The notes: generated by a model from the sequence alone, not told the origin. DNA of 64,000 nt from Virgibacillus siamensis (GCF_900162695.1 NZ_FUIH01000007.1:2232001-2296000), one strand, 5' to 3'; shown: positions 18,186 through 27,607, numbered from the stretch's first letter. Translations and numbers: made by a program.

Positions 18186-19103
18186 ATGGATATCAGGCAG
18201 ATTGAATATTTTGCGGAAGTTGCAAGACAATTGAACTTTACGAAAGCAGCTGCAGTTCTTCATATTTCCCAGCCGTCACTAAGCAAAACGATGAAAAACC
18301 TGGAGGATGAGCTTGATGTAACACTGTTTTACAGAGGGACCAAACAATTAGAACTAACAGATGCCGGGCAAGCTTTCTTAATCAATGCCAAAAATGTTCT
18401 GGATGCTTTTGAAAATTTAACCACAGAATTAAATGATGTCATTGACCTCAAACGGGGGGAAATAAAAATTGGTATCCCGCCAATCATCGGTGCTGCATTT
18501 TTTTCAAAGCTGATCAGCCGCTATAAAGAAACGTACCCTTCCATTAATATACGATTGACAGAAGTGGGCAGCAACACCATAAAAGCCGGTGTCAGTGATG
18601 GAGAACTTGACATTGGTTTAGTATGTAATTTGCCTGTTCAAAAGGAAAACTTTGAGACAATCAAACTTTTAAAAGACCCCTTAATGCTTATTGCACATAA
18701 AGATAATCCATTGGCATGGGAAAAAGAAATCAGCTTCTCTCAGATTGCAGAAGAACCTTTTATTTTATACCGGCACGATTTTTCGCTTCACGACAAGATT
18801 ATCCATGCCTGTGATAAACATGGTTTTTATCCGAATGTCGTTTGTGAAAGTTCACAAAAAGACTTTATGGTCGAAATGGTTGAAGCCAAACTGGGCATTG
18901 CTTTATTACCAAGTAAGATATGCGAACACATAAATAGTGACCAAATCATAACCGTCCCTTTTCATAAACCTGTCGTTAATCTGGAATTAGGCATGATCTG
19001 GAAAAAGAATAAATATCTCCCGTTCGCTGTTCGTCAATTTATCGCGATGTCCGAAACAGGAATTGGCACTGAAGAAATAATCCCGTATCCCAACCAGCAA
19101 TAA
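18186..19103 (+). CDS. LysR-family transcriptional regulator
   Basis: About 305 residues with an N-terminal winged helix (MDIRQIEYFAEVARQLNFTK, then QPSLSKTMKNLEDELDVTLF) and a two-lobed effector domain (GIPPIIGAAFFSKLISRY onward). ATG 18186 is chosen over GTG 18177 because the AAAGGG ribosome site fits it. It is divergent from malate synthase G, so it probably controls glcB and perhaps the glycolate genes in response to a carboxylate. A TATAAT-like -10 lies at 18141-18146. Confidence 0.88.
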   Translation: MDIRQIEYFAEVARQLNFTKAAAVLHISQPSLSKTMKNLEDELDVTLFYRGTKQLELTDAGQAFLINAKNVLDAFENLTTELNDVIDLKRGEIKIGIPPIIGAAFFSKLISRYKETYPSINIRLTEVGSNTIKAGVSDGELDIGLVCNLPVQKENFETIKLLKDPLMLIAHKDNPLAWEKEISFSQIAEEPFILYRHDFSLHDKIIHACDKHGFYPNVVCESSQKDFMVEMVEAKLGIALLPSKICEHINSDQIITVPFHKPVVNLELGMIWKKNKYLPFAVRQFIAMSETGIGTEEIIPYPNQQ

Positions 19104-19110
19104 ATAAAAA

Positions 19111-19135
19111 GCTGCCAGTTTAACAAACCAGCAGC
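19111..19135 (-). terminator. Terminator between the LysR gene and the SSS symporter gene
   Basis: Arms GCTGCCAGTTT and AAACCAGCAGC (two mismatches). On the minus strand a TTTTTATTT run follows, so it ends the symporter transcript. A copy of the dispersed ATTCGACAAA...CTGACACC repeat lies just beside it. Confidence 0.55.
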
Positions 19136-19187
19136 CCTAATAACATTCGACAAATTTCAGGTAATGCCTGACACCTGTTGAAAAATC

Positions 19188-20672
19188 TTATGAAACGTTT
19201 TTCTTCGATACCAGTTTAAACACTTCACTGGACTCTTGCTTCGTCACGAGCGAGATGCCTATGAATGCTGCTGCGGATATGAGAAAGGCAATGGCACCGG
19301 TATCCAGCGCTGGTGCATAGATCCCTTTAACCTTCAGGATGTATAGTCCAATACTGAACACCAACCCCAAGGATGATGACCAGATTGCTGCAGTTTTTGT
19401 TGCCCGCTTCCAATAGAGCCCGATACTTAAGACCGGTACGAGTGAAGCAACAAATATACCCCATGAAGCGTTCCCCAACCAGCCGACCAGATCAGGCGGA
19501 TTCAGTGACAGCAAAAAAGTCAGCGCAATAACTGCCAAGGTTAACCATCTGGAGAGGGCTAACTCTTTTTTCTGCGGCAATTTTTCACCCTTTTTAATAA
19601 TTTGCTGATAAATATCCCGTACAATGGAAGAACTTGCAATCAGCAAGAATGCTTCACTAGTCGACATGATTGCGGCCATTACCGCAGCAAAAATAATTCC
19701 TGCTATTGCTGGATGAAAAAAATTTTCGATAAACAAAGGCGCCACAAGGTCAGGTGACGTTGGAGCAGGCATTTCCCCGCGCTGAACCATGACTTTTGTA
19801 TATAAACCTACAAACCATAGCAACGCAGTAATCGCATAAGTTGACGCAGCAATCACACAGGCCCATTTCAGCATGGAAACCTTCCGAATCATATAAAACT
19901 TTGATACAACATGCGGCTGTCCCTGATGACCAATGACATAAATAAAAAAGTAGGAAATAAACGCAAAGATTCCAATTGGTCCGGCTGTATGATATGCATT
20001 GACCATATCCGGGTTGATTGCCGAAATTTCATTATTCAATTGCGTCATACCGCCAACAAGATTCATCCCGCCAATGAAAACAATTAAAGCCCCGACAACC
20101 ATAACAATCATCTGAATGAAATCCGTCCACAATGCACTAATCATTCCACCTGCTACCACATAGATGGTCAGAATCGCAACACCGATAAACAAAGCTATCT
20201 TATAATCAACACCCAAAACTGTCTGCAGCATGTTGCCCAATGCTTTGTATTGGGCCATCTGATAACCGATCGCACCGCCAAGAATGGCAAGTGCTGTAAT
20301 CGCCCGAACTGCTTTACTGTTATATCTGGCTTCCAATATATCCGGAATAGTCATCGAACCAAATTTCTCAGCAATTTTGCGCATTGGCTTTGCTAAAATT
20401 AAAAAACTGACAAATATCCCTGCTGTTGCAAAAATACCAATCATAAAAACCGGATAACCATTCTGATAGACGAGACCGGTCAGACCGATAAAACCATAGC
20501 CTGACATCGTTGTGGAGGAAACCCCCAGAGCCACTAGCCATGGTCCGAACCTTCTTCCCCCGGTGTAATAGGTATCCATATCCTTTTGGTGCTTCATCGA
20601 ATACACCCCGATGACCAATATTACCAACAGATATGCAACACCAATCAATAAGATAATCAAATTCCCATCCAT
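19188..20672 (-). CDS. Sodium:solute symporter (SSS family)
   Basis: A 494-residue integral membrane protein with about 13 predicted helices. SSS-family features include YYTGGRRFGPWLVALGVSST near residue 35, GFIGLTGLVYQNG near 62, AAVMAAIMSTSEAFLLIASS near 335 and the sodium-site segment in TM8. SSS proteins import carboxylates, amino acids or vitamins with sodium. It overlaps by one base with the 39-residue accessory peptide upstream and follows an acyl-CoA synthetase, so the substrate is likely an organic acid that is then activated to a CoA thioester. The start is ATG 20672. Confidence 0.88.
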   Translation of the reverse strand: MDGNLIILLIGVAYLLVILVIGVYSMKHQKDMDTYYTGGRRFGPWLVALGVSSTTMSGYGFIGLTGLVYQNGYPVFMIGIFATAGIFVSFLILAKPMRKIAEKFGSMTIPDILEARYNSKAVRAITALAILGGAIGYQMAQYKALGNMLQTVLGVDYKIALFIGVAILTIYVVAGGMISALWTDFIQMIVMVVGALIVFIGGMNLVGGMTQLNNEISAINPDMVNAYHTAGPIGIFAFISYFFIYVIGHQGQPHVVSKFYMIRKVSMLKWACVIAASTYAITALLWFVGLYTKVMVQRGEMPAPTSPDLVAPLFIENFFHPAIAGIIFAAVMAAIMSTSEAFLLIASSSIVRDIYQQIIKKGEKLPQKKELALSRWLTLAVIALTFLLSLNPPDLVGWLGNASWGIFVASLVPVLSIGLYWKRATKTAAIWSSSLGLVFSIGLYILKVKGIYAPALDTGAIAFLISAAAFIGISLVTKQESSEVFKLVSKKNVS

Positions 20673-20791
20673 CAGCTATCTTCCCCCTCTTCATCCCTGA
20701 ATGCCAGCATTCCCCATAAGCCAGCCGCCACTATGGAAGCCGGCCAGAAAATAAACAACATAAATGTCATTAACGGTGATAACCCAAACAT
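20672..20791 (-). CDS. Small membrane peptide, probable symporter accessory protein (39 aa)
   Basis: A short gene: MFGLSPLMTFMLFIFWPASI begins it, followed by VAAGLWGMLAF and an acidic tail (RDEEGEDS). It has one predicted transmembrane helix. GGGGAGG lies 8 nt before ATG 20791 and the TGA stop overlaps the symporter ATG (TGATG), a strong sign of real translation and coupling. Very small one-helix peptides upstream of SSS symporters are known as symporter small accessory proteins; assignment to that group is from size, composition and position. Confidence 0.72.
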   Translation of the reverse strand: MFGLSPLMTFMLFIFWPASIVAAGLWGMLAFRDEEGEDS

Positions 20792-20849
20792 AAAACAACC
20801 TCCCCTTTAATTAAAACTTTCTCCGCTATGAACCAGATCATTCTGCCCC

Positions 20850-22412
20850 TTATATATTCATCCCTGCCCCATCACCATACTGACTTCGCAAAATATATTT
20901 TTGGACTTTCCCGGACGGTGTGCGTGGCAGTTCTTCAACAAAAATTACTTTACGCGGTTTCTTGTAACTGGCAACAAAATTTTTACAGTGGTCCACCACC
21001 TCCTGTTTTGTCAGCTCAACTCCTTCTTTTTTAACGATGATGGCACAAACCGTTTCAATAAATTTAGGATCAGGGACACCAATGATGGATGCATCGATTA
21101 CTTTGTCATGCCGCATCAGTACGTCTTCAATTTCAGCTGCATAAATATTTTCACCACCGCTTCGAATCATATCTTTTTTCCTGCCAGCTATTGATAGATA
21201 ACCATCCTCATCAAAACATCCCAAATCCCCGGTAAAACACCAGCCATCGACAAACGTTTCCGCTGTTGCTTCCGGTTTTTTCCAGTAGACATTGGAAACG
21301 ACCGGACTCCTGACCGCTATTTCACCGATTTCATCAGTTCCCAATATGTTTTTATCCGGATCAACAATTTTAATATCCGTAAGAGGGAGCGGCTTTCCAA
21401 CTGTATGCCCCTTTGTAAAAATATCTTCTGCATCAAGGGAGGCGGCAATTGGTGTACCCTCCGTCAAACCATACACCTGACTAATTCCGATATGCGGAAA
21501 ACGTACACTCATTTGTTCAACCGACCAGGGCATAAGCGAATCTCCGCCGGTATATATATGTTTCAATGTTTCCAGTTTTATAGAATCATTTTCGGCCTGC
21601 AGCATTTCATAAATCATAAATGGATACATGAAACAATCTGTCACACCCTGTCTTTCCATTACCTGCATGATTCGGTTTATGTCAAAACCCCCACTCTTCG
21701 ATATAACCAATGTTCCACCTGCCATGATGATGGGAAGTGCAGTATCTTCCATTGCACCGACATGGTATAGCGGTCCGGTGGTCATCCCGATTTCCTTTCC
21801 CGTAAAATTCCATTTCATAATCTGCATCATCGAAAACCAATATGTATTGGCATGTGTCCATACCGCACCTTTTGGCCTGCCTGTTGTTCCCGAAGTATAC
21901 ATCAGCATAACCGGGTCTTCCATTTGAATAGCGTCAGTATTAACTTCCATAGCTGCTGCTTTATTCATCGTTTCCCAGTCCAATGCCCATTCCGGTGCAT
22001 GCTGATTTTTATTTGGCAGACATATATATTCTTCAACTTTCACCATATCCTTAATTTCATTTATGGTGTCTGAAAGTGCGGAATGAAAGCATAAAACCTT
22101 TACCCCGGAGTCATTCAATACATACTCAAATTCATGGCTGGTCAATCGAAAATTTAATCTGACTGCAATTGCACCAATTTTTGCTGCGGCAAAATAGAGC
22201 CCGAAATATTCCAGACAGTTATACAATAAAATTCCAACACGATCTCCCTTTTCAACGCCCAGTTCCTTTAACCTGTTTGCGTATTGGTTTGAGATCCGAT
22301 CGAGTTCTTCGTACGACCACTTTGTACCGTTTTCCAGTTGTACAGCGATTTTCTGCTGCTGTTTTTTACTGCCATGCTTCATAACCCCGCTTGTCATATA
22401 ACCAATATCCAT
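20850..22412 (-). CDS. AMP-dependent acyl-CoA synthetase
   Basis: A 520-residue member of the ANL superfamily. Visible motifs are the phosphate-binding loop LMYTSGTTGRPKGAVWTH near residue 170, YGLTEGTP near 305, the hinge region FTGDLGCFDEDGYL with GRKKDMIRSGGENIYAAEIE near 400, and the catalytic Lys in RTPSGKVQKY near 500. It activates a carboxylic acid to its CoA thioester using ATP. The start is ATG 22412 (AAGGAG upstream); the longer in-frame extension lacks a ribosome site. A good sigma54 promoter lies 74-89 nt upstream and an SSS symporter lies downstream, so the acid is probably imported by that symporter. The chain length or substrate cannot be told. Confidence 0.9.
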   Translation of the reverse strand: MDIGYMTSGVMKHGSKKQQQKIAVQLENGTKWSYEELDRISNQYANRLKELGVEKGDRVGILLYNCLEYFGLYFAAAKIGAIAVRLNFRLTSHEFEYVLNDSGVKVLCFHSALSDTINEIKDMVKVEEYICLPNKNQHAPEWALDWETMNKAAAMEVNTDAIQMEDPVMLMYTSGTTGRPKGAVWTHANTYWFSMMQIMKWNFTGKEIGMTTGPLYHVGAMEDTALPIIMAGGTLVISKSGGFDINRIMQVMERQGVTDCFMYPFMIYEMLQAENDSIKLETLKHIYTGGDSLMPWSVEQMSVRFPHIGISQVYGLTEGTPIAASLDAEDIFTKGHTVGKPLPLTDIKIVDPDKNILGTDEIGEIAVRSPVVSNVYWKKPEATAETFVDGWCFTGDLGCFDEDGYLSIAGRKKDMIRSGGENIYAAEIEDVLMRHDKVIDASIIGVPDPKFIETVCAIIVKKEGVELTKQEVVDHCKNFVASYKKPRKVIFVEELPRTPSGKVQKYILRSQYGDGAGMNI

Positions 22413-22485
22413 AACAATCTCCTTCCTTCGCCAAGTAAGCGCATACATTTCCATGCGCAGCCCTCTGTCTGCTTCCTAAATATAA

Positions 22486-22501
22486 AGCAAAAACCATGCC
22501 A
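22486..22501 (-). promoter_or_regulatory. Sigma54 (-24/-12) promoter for the acyl-CoA synthetase operon
   Basis: On the minus strand, TGGCATGGTTTTTGCT matches the sigma54 consensus TGGCACGNNNNTTGCW at all fixed positions but one, with the correct GG-to-GC spacing. It sits 74 nt upstream of ATG 22412 and about 170 nt downstream of a gene for a sigma54 activator. Confidence 0.8.
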
Positions 22502-22621
22502 AGAAGAAAAGGTGCTTACTTATGCCTAATCCGACAAAACAAATACCGAATAATTCCGACATCCCGGAATGCATTTCAATTCTATGTACAAACCGAACAT
22601 ATTCCTGAAGCTTCACATAAA

Positions 22622-22659
22622 ATTCCGGAAATCTGGAAAGCATTCCAGATTTCCGGAAT
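22622..22659. promoter_or_regulatory. Palindrome, candidate activator binding site (UAS) and/or terminator
   Basis: Perfect 17-bp arms, ATTCCGGAAATCTGGAA and its complement, around a 4-nt centre. It lies 11 nt after the activator stop and about 120 nt upstream of the -24/-12 promoter, the usual distance for an enhancer-protein site. TTCCGGAA occurs in each arm. On the minus strand only TTTT follows, so terminator activity would be modest. Confidence 0.6.
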
Positions 22660-22669
22660 CAAAAACATG

Positions 22670-24037
22670 CTAATACGTAATTTTATGCCGATTAATCTTG
22701 TCATACAAGCTTGATTTACCGATCCCAAGACTTTCCGCAGTTTTTAGTTTATCGTATTGATGCTGCTTCAATGCCTCTTCAATTATTTGCCTTTCCTTTT
22801 CGTCAAGTTGCTGTTTCAGCGTATTGTTTTTTCCGGATGACACATCATTTTTTAAATAGGCGGGTAAAGACTTAACATCAATTGTATCTCCTTCACACAA
22901 ATGAACGGCTACTTCAATTGCATTCTCAAGCTCCCGTATATTCCCGGGCCAATGATAATTGTTAATTAATGCTAATGCGTCTTTTTCAATTTTGCCTACA
23001 CGTTTGTTCATTCTTGCTGTTACCTTTTTCAAAAAGTGGCGGGCCAGTATGTTAAGATCTTCCCTCCGTTCGCGTAATGGCGGCAAAATTAACTGAGCAG
23101 CATTAATTCGATAAAAGAGATCTTCCCGAAATTCACCGCGCTCAATCATTTTTTCAATCGGGCGGTTCGTCGCAGTAATCACCCGTACATCCACTTTTTC
23201 GGAATATAGAGCTCCGACAGGTTCATATTCTTTCTCCTGAAGGACCCGGAGTAATTTTACCTGCATATATTCCGACATATCGCCAATTTCGTCAAGAAAG
23301 ATTGTGCCGCCATCGGCAAATTTAAATTTCCCCATCTTTCCACCTTTTTTTGCTCCGGTGAATGCTCCTTCCACATATCCGAACAATTCCGATTCAAGAA
23401 GATGCTCCGGTATGGAACTGCAATTCACTTTAACAAATTGTTTACGGCTGCGATTACTTAACTGATGAATACTATGGGAAATGAGTTCTTTTCCCGTTCC
23501 GCTCTCCCCGCGAATGAATACCGAAATATTCCCGCCGGCAAGTTTTACAACCTGTTCCTTCAGCCGGTCAATTTCCGGCGATATACCAACCAGATCCTGA
23601 AGTGAATAATGAGCACCATTGGTTTCATTCCACTCTTTTCGGTAAAACTCCAATTCCGAAAGAAGCTTCTTAATATGTACATTCATCTTTTGCCATTTTT
23701 CCAGATCATCAAAAACAACAGTACCGATTGCACCGATTAGTTTCCCATTATCATGAATTGGTATGCGGTTCGCGACCACATAATCCCCTTGCAAAAATTG
23801 CAGGTCATTGATCTCTTCCTTGCCTGTTTTAGCAACAATATGCATTCTGGTATTATCAATAACCATATCCACATGTGTATCAATAACATCCGTTTCATTT
23901 ACCTGAAGAAATTCACAATACTTGCTGTTCATATATTGAATAATACCGTCGCAATCAACGATGACTACACCGTCATAAACCCGATCAAAAAAACTTTTAA
24001 CAACCTCTTCCCTGAAAAAATTCACCGCACCAACCAC
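22670..24037 (-). CDS. Sigma54-dependent transcriptional activator with PAS domain
   Basis: A 455-residue enhancer-binding protein. The N-terminal PAS domain (residues about 15-120; VYDGVVIVDCDGIIQYMNSK) is followed by an AAA+ domain with Walker A GESGTGKELI near 180, the sigma54-contacting loop GAFTGAKKGGK near 225, Walker B GGTIFLDEIGDM near 250, and an arginine-finger region, then a Fis-type helix-turn-helix (KTAESLGIGKSSLYDKI). GAFTGA is intact, so it should act with sigma54. It most likely drives the acyl-CoA synthetase operon directly downstream. The start GTG 24037 is tentative; other in-frame GTG codons lie close by. Confidence 0.9.
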   Translation of the reverse strand: MVGAVNFFREEVVKSFFDRVYDGVVIVDCDGIIQYMNSKYCEFLQVNETDVIDTHVDMVIDNTRMHIVAKTGKEEINDLQFLQGDYVVANRIPIHDNGKLIGAIGTVVFDDLEKWQKMNVHIKKLLSELEFYRKEWNETNGAHYSLQDLVGISPEIDRLKEQVVKLAGGNISVFIRGESGTGKELISHSIHQLSNRSRKQFVKVNCSSIPEHLLESELFGYVEGAFTGAKKGGKMGKFKFADGGTIFLDEIGDMSEYMQVKLLRVLQEKEYEPVGALYSEKVDVRVITATNRPIEKMIERGEFREDLFYRINAAQLILPPLRERREDLNILARHFLKKVTARMNKRVGKIEKDALALINNYHWPGNIRELENAIEVAVHLCEGDTIDVKSLPAYLKNDVSSGKNNTLKQQLDEKERQIIEEALKQHQYDKLKTAESLGIGKSSLYDKINRHKITY

Positions 24038-24151
24038 ACACTCACCCCCAACACTGTTATCTGACAGTTTCTACTATTCTATCACAGAAAACAAACAGCA
24101 AAAAACCTTTCGACAAAATTCAGGTGGTGTCTGATACCTATTGAAAAATCT

Positions 24152-24682
24152 TCATAGGAAAAAGCCGCCATACACGAGCGCGCCTGCTATGACAAATGCG
24201 GGGTGGAGTTTGACTTGTTCGAGCAGCAAGTAGCTTACAGCAATCAATAGAGCTGTCTGCCAGATTCCAATGCCCTGATAGGATTCTGCAAAGAAGTTCC
24301 ATGCCATGATGCCAAGCAGCAGTGCAATAACCGGACGTACATACATGGTCAGACGCTGGACTTTCGGCGAATCCTTATATTTATAAAGTACACCCAATAA
24401 CGCAATCATTAGGATTAGTGATGGTGCCACCGTGGCGAACACACCTATAATTGCACCCGGGATACCGCCGACTTCATATCCGATGTAGCCTGCCATCTTC
24501 GTGGAAATCGGGCCTGGCAGTGCATTTCCAAGTGCAAGCACCTCACTGAATTCCTGAATGGTCATCCAACCATAACGCTGAACCACTTCATTTTCGACGA
24601 GCGGAATCGAAGCGGGCCCTCCGCCATAACCGAGAATTCCCGGAATGAAAAATGCCAGGAAAATATGCCAGTACAGTATCAT
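24152..24682 (-). CDS. Chromate transporter family protein, second half-size subunit (YwrA-like)
   Basis: A 176-residue membrane protein containing one CHR domain: FIPGILGYGGGPASIPLVEN near residue 12 and LALGNALPGPISTKMAGYIG near 50. Half-size ChrA proteins come as adjacent pairs that together match a full-length chromate transporter. Its start overlaps the stop of the other half by 4 nt. The pair, the GGT-family gene and the Lrp gene have the same partners as ywrA, ywrB, ywrD and ywrC in B. subtilis, where the pair exports chromate under the Lrp-type regulator. Confidence 0.88.
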   Translation of the reverse strand: MILYWHIFLAFFIPGILGYGGGPASIPLVENEVVQRYGWMTIQEFSEVLALGNALPGPISTKMAGYIGYEVGGIPGAIIGVFATVAPSLILMIALLGVLYKYKDSPKVQRLTMYVRPVIALLLGIMAWNFFAESYQGIGIWQTALLIAVSYLLLEQVKLHPAFVIAGALVYGGFFL

Positions 24683-25254
24683 GATTCCGCTCCTTTCCTT
24701 GTTTTCCCGCTCTCATCACTGCCTTTATCCTTCTGTACCAATGCCAGAATTAAAAGCGCCCCAATAACAATCCCGGGATGAACACCTAACTGCAGGACAA
24801 TCAGGATAACAATCGACATCCCAATTGTTTTCACCCAGCCAAGACCTTTACCTGCCTTGTTCAAAAACTGCCAGGTTAGCACGGCCAGCATAACACCGAC
24901 AACAGGTATGACAGCAGCAGTCATACCCTTCACCCAATCAAAATCTTTAAATGACGATAACGTAGTCAATAATATAATCATTAATAATATGGTTGGCAGA
25001 ATCGAAGCAATCACTGCATTAAGCATTCCGAGAAAACCAGAATTGCGATGCCCGATATAACCAGCCATCTTCGTAATGATAGGTCCCGGCAACGTGTTGC
25101 ATAGTGCCAATATGTCACCAAATTCCTCATCGGTCACCCATTTATATTTTTTTACTGTTTCAACATGAATCAATGGGATTGACCCTGGTCCGCCGCCATA
25201 TCCAAGCATACCTACCCTAAAAAAAGCAATAAATAAATTCCATTGTGTTTTCAC
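24679..25254 (-). CDS. Chromate transporter family protein, first half-size subunit (YwrB-like)
   Basis: A 191-residue membrane protein with one CHR domain (FFRVGMLGYGGGPGSIPLI near residue 10, LCNTLPGPIITKMAGYIGHR near 50) and a charged tail. It is homologous to the following gene, consistent with a heterodimer of oppositely oriented halves. The start is GTG 25254 with AGGTGG upstream. It follows the GGT-family gene by 15 nt. Chromate is the family substrate; real physiological substrate here is not shown. Confidence 0.88.
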   Translation of the reverse strand: MKTQWNLFIAFFRVGMLGYGGGPGSIPLIHVETVKKYKWVTDEEFGDILALCNTLPGPIITKMAGYIGHRNSGFLGMLNAVIASILPTILLMIILLTTLSSFKDFDWVKGMTAAVIPVVGVMLAVLTWQFLNKAGKGLGWVKTIGMSIVILIVLQLGVHPGIVIGALLILALVQKDKGSDESGKTRKGAES

Positions 25255-25269
25255 GTTTACACCACCTGT

Positions 25270-26883
25270 CTACCAACTTGCAATTGCTCCGTCCGTTCGC
25301 GATTCAGTACCACCAATCAAGACACCCGTTTCCGGATCTCTTAAAATAATTTGCCCGCGTCCAAAGCTGTTTGGCTCAATCTGAATCTGAATGTCATGCC
25401 CTTTTTCAGCCAATCCTTGTGCGATATGATGCGGGAAGCGATTTTCAACATCCACTTTTTTATCTTTTATCCACTGCCATCTTGGTGCATCCAATGCTGC
25501 CTGCGGATTTAAATGGAAATCAATCATATTCATAACGACTTGAACATGTCCCTGCGGCTGCATATATCCACCCATAACACCAAACGGACCAATCGGATTA
25601 TTATCTTTTGTTAAAAATCCCGGAATAATCGTATGATAAGTGCGCTTGCCGCCTCTTAAAGCATTCACACGATTTGCATCCAGAGAAAACTCACAACCGC
25701 GATTTTGCAGGGCGATCCCTGTACCGGGAACAACTAGTCCGGAGCCGAATCCTTTATAGTTACTTTGAATAAAGGAAACCATATTTCCATCGTTATCAGC
25801 AGCAGCCAAATATACTGTCCCGCTGGATGCGGGTTCACCGGCTTTTGGCCGCAACGCTGTCTCGCTAATCTCACTTCTTCTCAAATCACCATATTCATCA
25901 GATAAAATTTCATCCGCTGTATACCGCATATCTTTTTCTTCCGTTACATGTTCATAACCATCTGAAAACGCCAGCTTCATTGCCTCAAATTGTTTATGAT
26001 ATGTATTCACTGTATCCTTTTCGCCAAACTGAAATCCCCCAAGGATATTAAGTGCCTGAAGTGCAATAATGCCCTGGCCATTTGGAGGTATTTCCCATAC
26101 ATCATATCCCCGATAGTTAACTTTAATTGGCTTTACCCATTCCGGTTTATAATCAGCAAGATCCCCGGCAGCCAAATATCCACCTGTTTTTCCCGCAAAA
26201 GAATCCATCTTTTCTGCCAGTTCACCGCGGTAAAATGATTCAGCATTTGTTTCAGCAATGGATCGCAGTGTATCTGCATGATCTTTTGACGACCATATTT
26301 CTCCTACCCGTGGCGCCCTTCCTTTTGGTGCAAATGTATCAAACCAATTCGAAAAAACAGAACCCGTTAACTCCCTGCTGAATGTATCATATGCTTTTTT
26401 CCAATACTTTCCCAGTGTCGGGGAAATAGGGAATCCTTCTTCCGCATAATTTATTGCGGGTTCCATCACATCAGTCAGCGGCAGTTTTCCGAATCGCCTG
26501 GATAGTTCCGCCCAGGCCCCGGGCGCACCGGGAACTGTAACCGGCAGCCATCCATATTGTGGCACTTTATCATATCCTGCATTTTTAACCTCATCGAGCG
26601 AGATACTTTTTGGGGATTTACCGCTCGCATTCAGGCCATGCAGCTCATCATTTATCCAAACAAGCGCAAATGCATCTCCGCCAATTCCATTCGATGTCGG
26701 CTCAACTACTGTGAGACAGGCTGCAGTCGCAATTGCTGCATCCACCGCATTTCCACCCTTCTTTAAAATATCCAATCCAGCTTGAGCTGCTAATGGCTGG
26801 GATGTAGCAACCATCCCATTATTTGCATATGTTGCATTTCGATTAACCGGATAAGGATGAGCCTGATGTGTAAAAGAATTCAT
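25270..26883 (-). CDS. Gamma-glutamyltransferase family protein (YwrD-like)
   Basis: A 537-residue GGT-family Ntn-hydrolase. The N-terminal part shows ANNGMVATSQPLAAQAGLDI near residue 20, GGNAVDAAIATAACLTVVEP near 43 and NGIGGDAFALVW near 65. The auto-cleavage site with the nucleophilic Thr is in SSGTVYLAAAD near 355, followed by GNMVSFIQSNYKGFGSG and the C-terminal GGYMQPQGHVQVV. No signal peptide is visible, so it is probably cytosolic like B. subtilis YwrD, unlike the secreted GGT. The start ATG 26883 has GAAGGAG upstream. It precedes the chromate transporter pair. Confidence 0.9.
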   Translation of the reverse strand: MNSFTHQAHPYPVNRNATYANNGMVATSQPLAAQAGLDILKKGGNAVDAAIATAACLTVVEPTSNGIGGDAFALVWINDELHGLNASGKSPKSISLDEVKNAGYDKVPQYGWLPVTVPGAPGAWAELSRRFGKLPLTDVMEPAINYAEEGFPISPTLGKYWKKAYDTFSRELTGSVFSNWFDTFAPKGRAPRVGEIWSSKDHADTLRSIAETNAESFYRGELAEKMDSFAGKTGGYLAAGDLADYKPEWVKPIKVNYRGYDVWEIPPNGQGIIALQALNILGGFQFGEKDTVNTYHKQFEAMKLAFSDGYEHVTEEKDMRYTADEILSDEYGDLRRSEISETALRPKAGEPASSGTVYLAAADNDGNMVSFIQSNYKGFGSGLVVPGTGIALQNRGCEFSLDANRVNALRGGKRTYHTIIPGFLTKDNNPIGPFGVMGGYMQPQGHVQVVMNMIDFHLNPQAALDAPRWQWIKDKKVDVENRFPHHIAQGLAEKGHDIQIQIEPNSFGRGQIILRDPETGVLIGGTESRTDGAIASW

Positions 26884-27079
26884 TAAAACAACTCCTTCAT
26901 CGTATATATTCTGTTCATAGATTTATATATTTAGATTATTTATTGAGTTGTGAATTATATTAGGGTATAAGATAGGAAAAGTCAATACTTTGCCAACAAA
27001 AATATTCCATCAATGAACTTTTACTTTCTTTTTTTAATGCATTTTAGTCATTTTTTATACATTTTGTTTAAATCCCTCT

Positions 27080-27109
27080 TTGCCTTTTTGCTTCGTTACT
27101 TGTTATAAT
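27080..27109 (+). promoter_or_regulatory. Sigma-A promoter for the Lrp-family gene
   Basis: TTGCCT (27080-27085), an 18-nt spacer and TATAAT (27104-27109), 37 nt before the start codon. Confidence 0.6.
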
Positions 27110-27146
27110 AAGAACAATTAACGCATTCGTTATAAGGGGCATGGAT

Positions 27147-27596
27147 ATGAGTCTTGATAATACAGACAAGAAAATTATAGAAGAATTAGTAGAAGACGGA
27201 AGGATTTCATATGTCGATTTAGCAGAAAAAGTGGGGGTATCCCGTGTTGCTGTTAAGGATAGAATCCAGAGTCTTATCGATAAAGGAATCATTGAAAAAT
27301 TTACCGTTTCCATTAACTCCGAAAAAATTGGTAAAAAGGTTTCTGCTTTTTTCGAAGTGGATGTGGAACCGAAACAACTGCAGGAAGTAGCACAAAATCT
27401 GGCCGACAACCCAAGCGTAGCCAGTATTTATCAAATGACAGGTCCCAGTACACTCCATACACATGTGTTAGTAGAAGATTTTAACAAGCTGGAAACCTTT
27501 ATCAATAATGAACTTTATTCTGTACAGGGGATTACAAGAGTTGAAAGTTCTGTGCTTTTAAAACGGTTTAAAAGCAGAACAGGCTACAAATTGTAA
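27147..27596 (+). CDS. Lrp/AsnC-family transcriptional regulator (YwrC/ChrS-like)
   Basis: About 149 residues: an N-terminal helix-turn-helix (LDNTDKKIIEELVEDGRISY, then VDLAEKVGVSRVAVKDRIQSL) and a C-terminal RAM domain. ATG 27147 fits the AAGGGG ribosome site, which lies too close to ATG 27141. It is divergent from the GGT-chromate genes, matching ywrC, which represses the ywrAB pair in B. subtilis. It likely plays the same role here. Confidence 0.85.
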   Translation: MSLDNTDKKIIEELVEDGRISYVDLAEKVGVSRVAVKDRIQSLIDKGIIEKFTVSINSEKIGKKVSAFFEVDVEPKQLQEVAQNLADNPSVASIYQMTGPSTLHTHVLVEDFNKLETFINNELYSVQGITRVESSVLLKRFKSRTGYKL

Positions 27597-27607
27597 TGTA
27601 AATAGTT

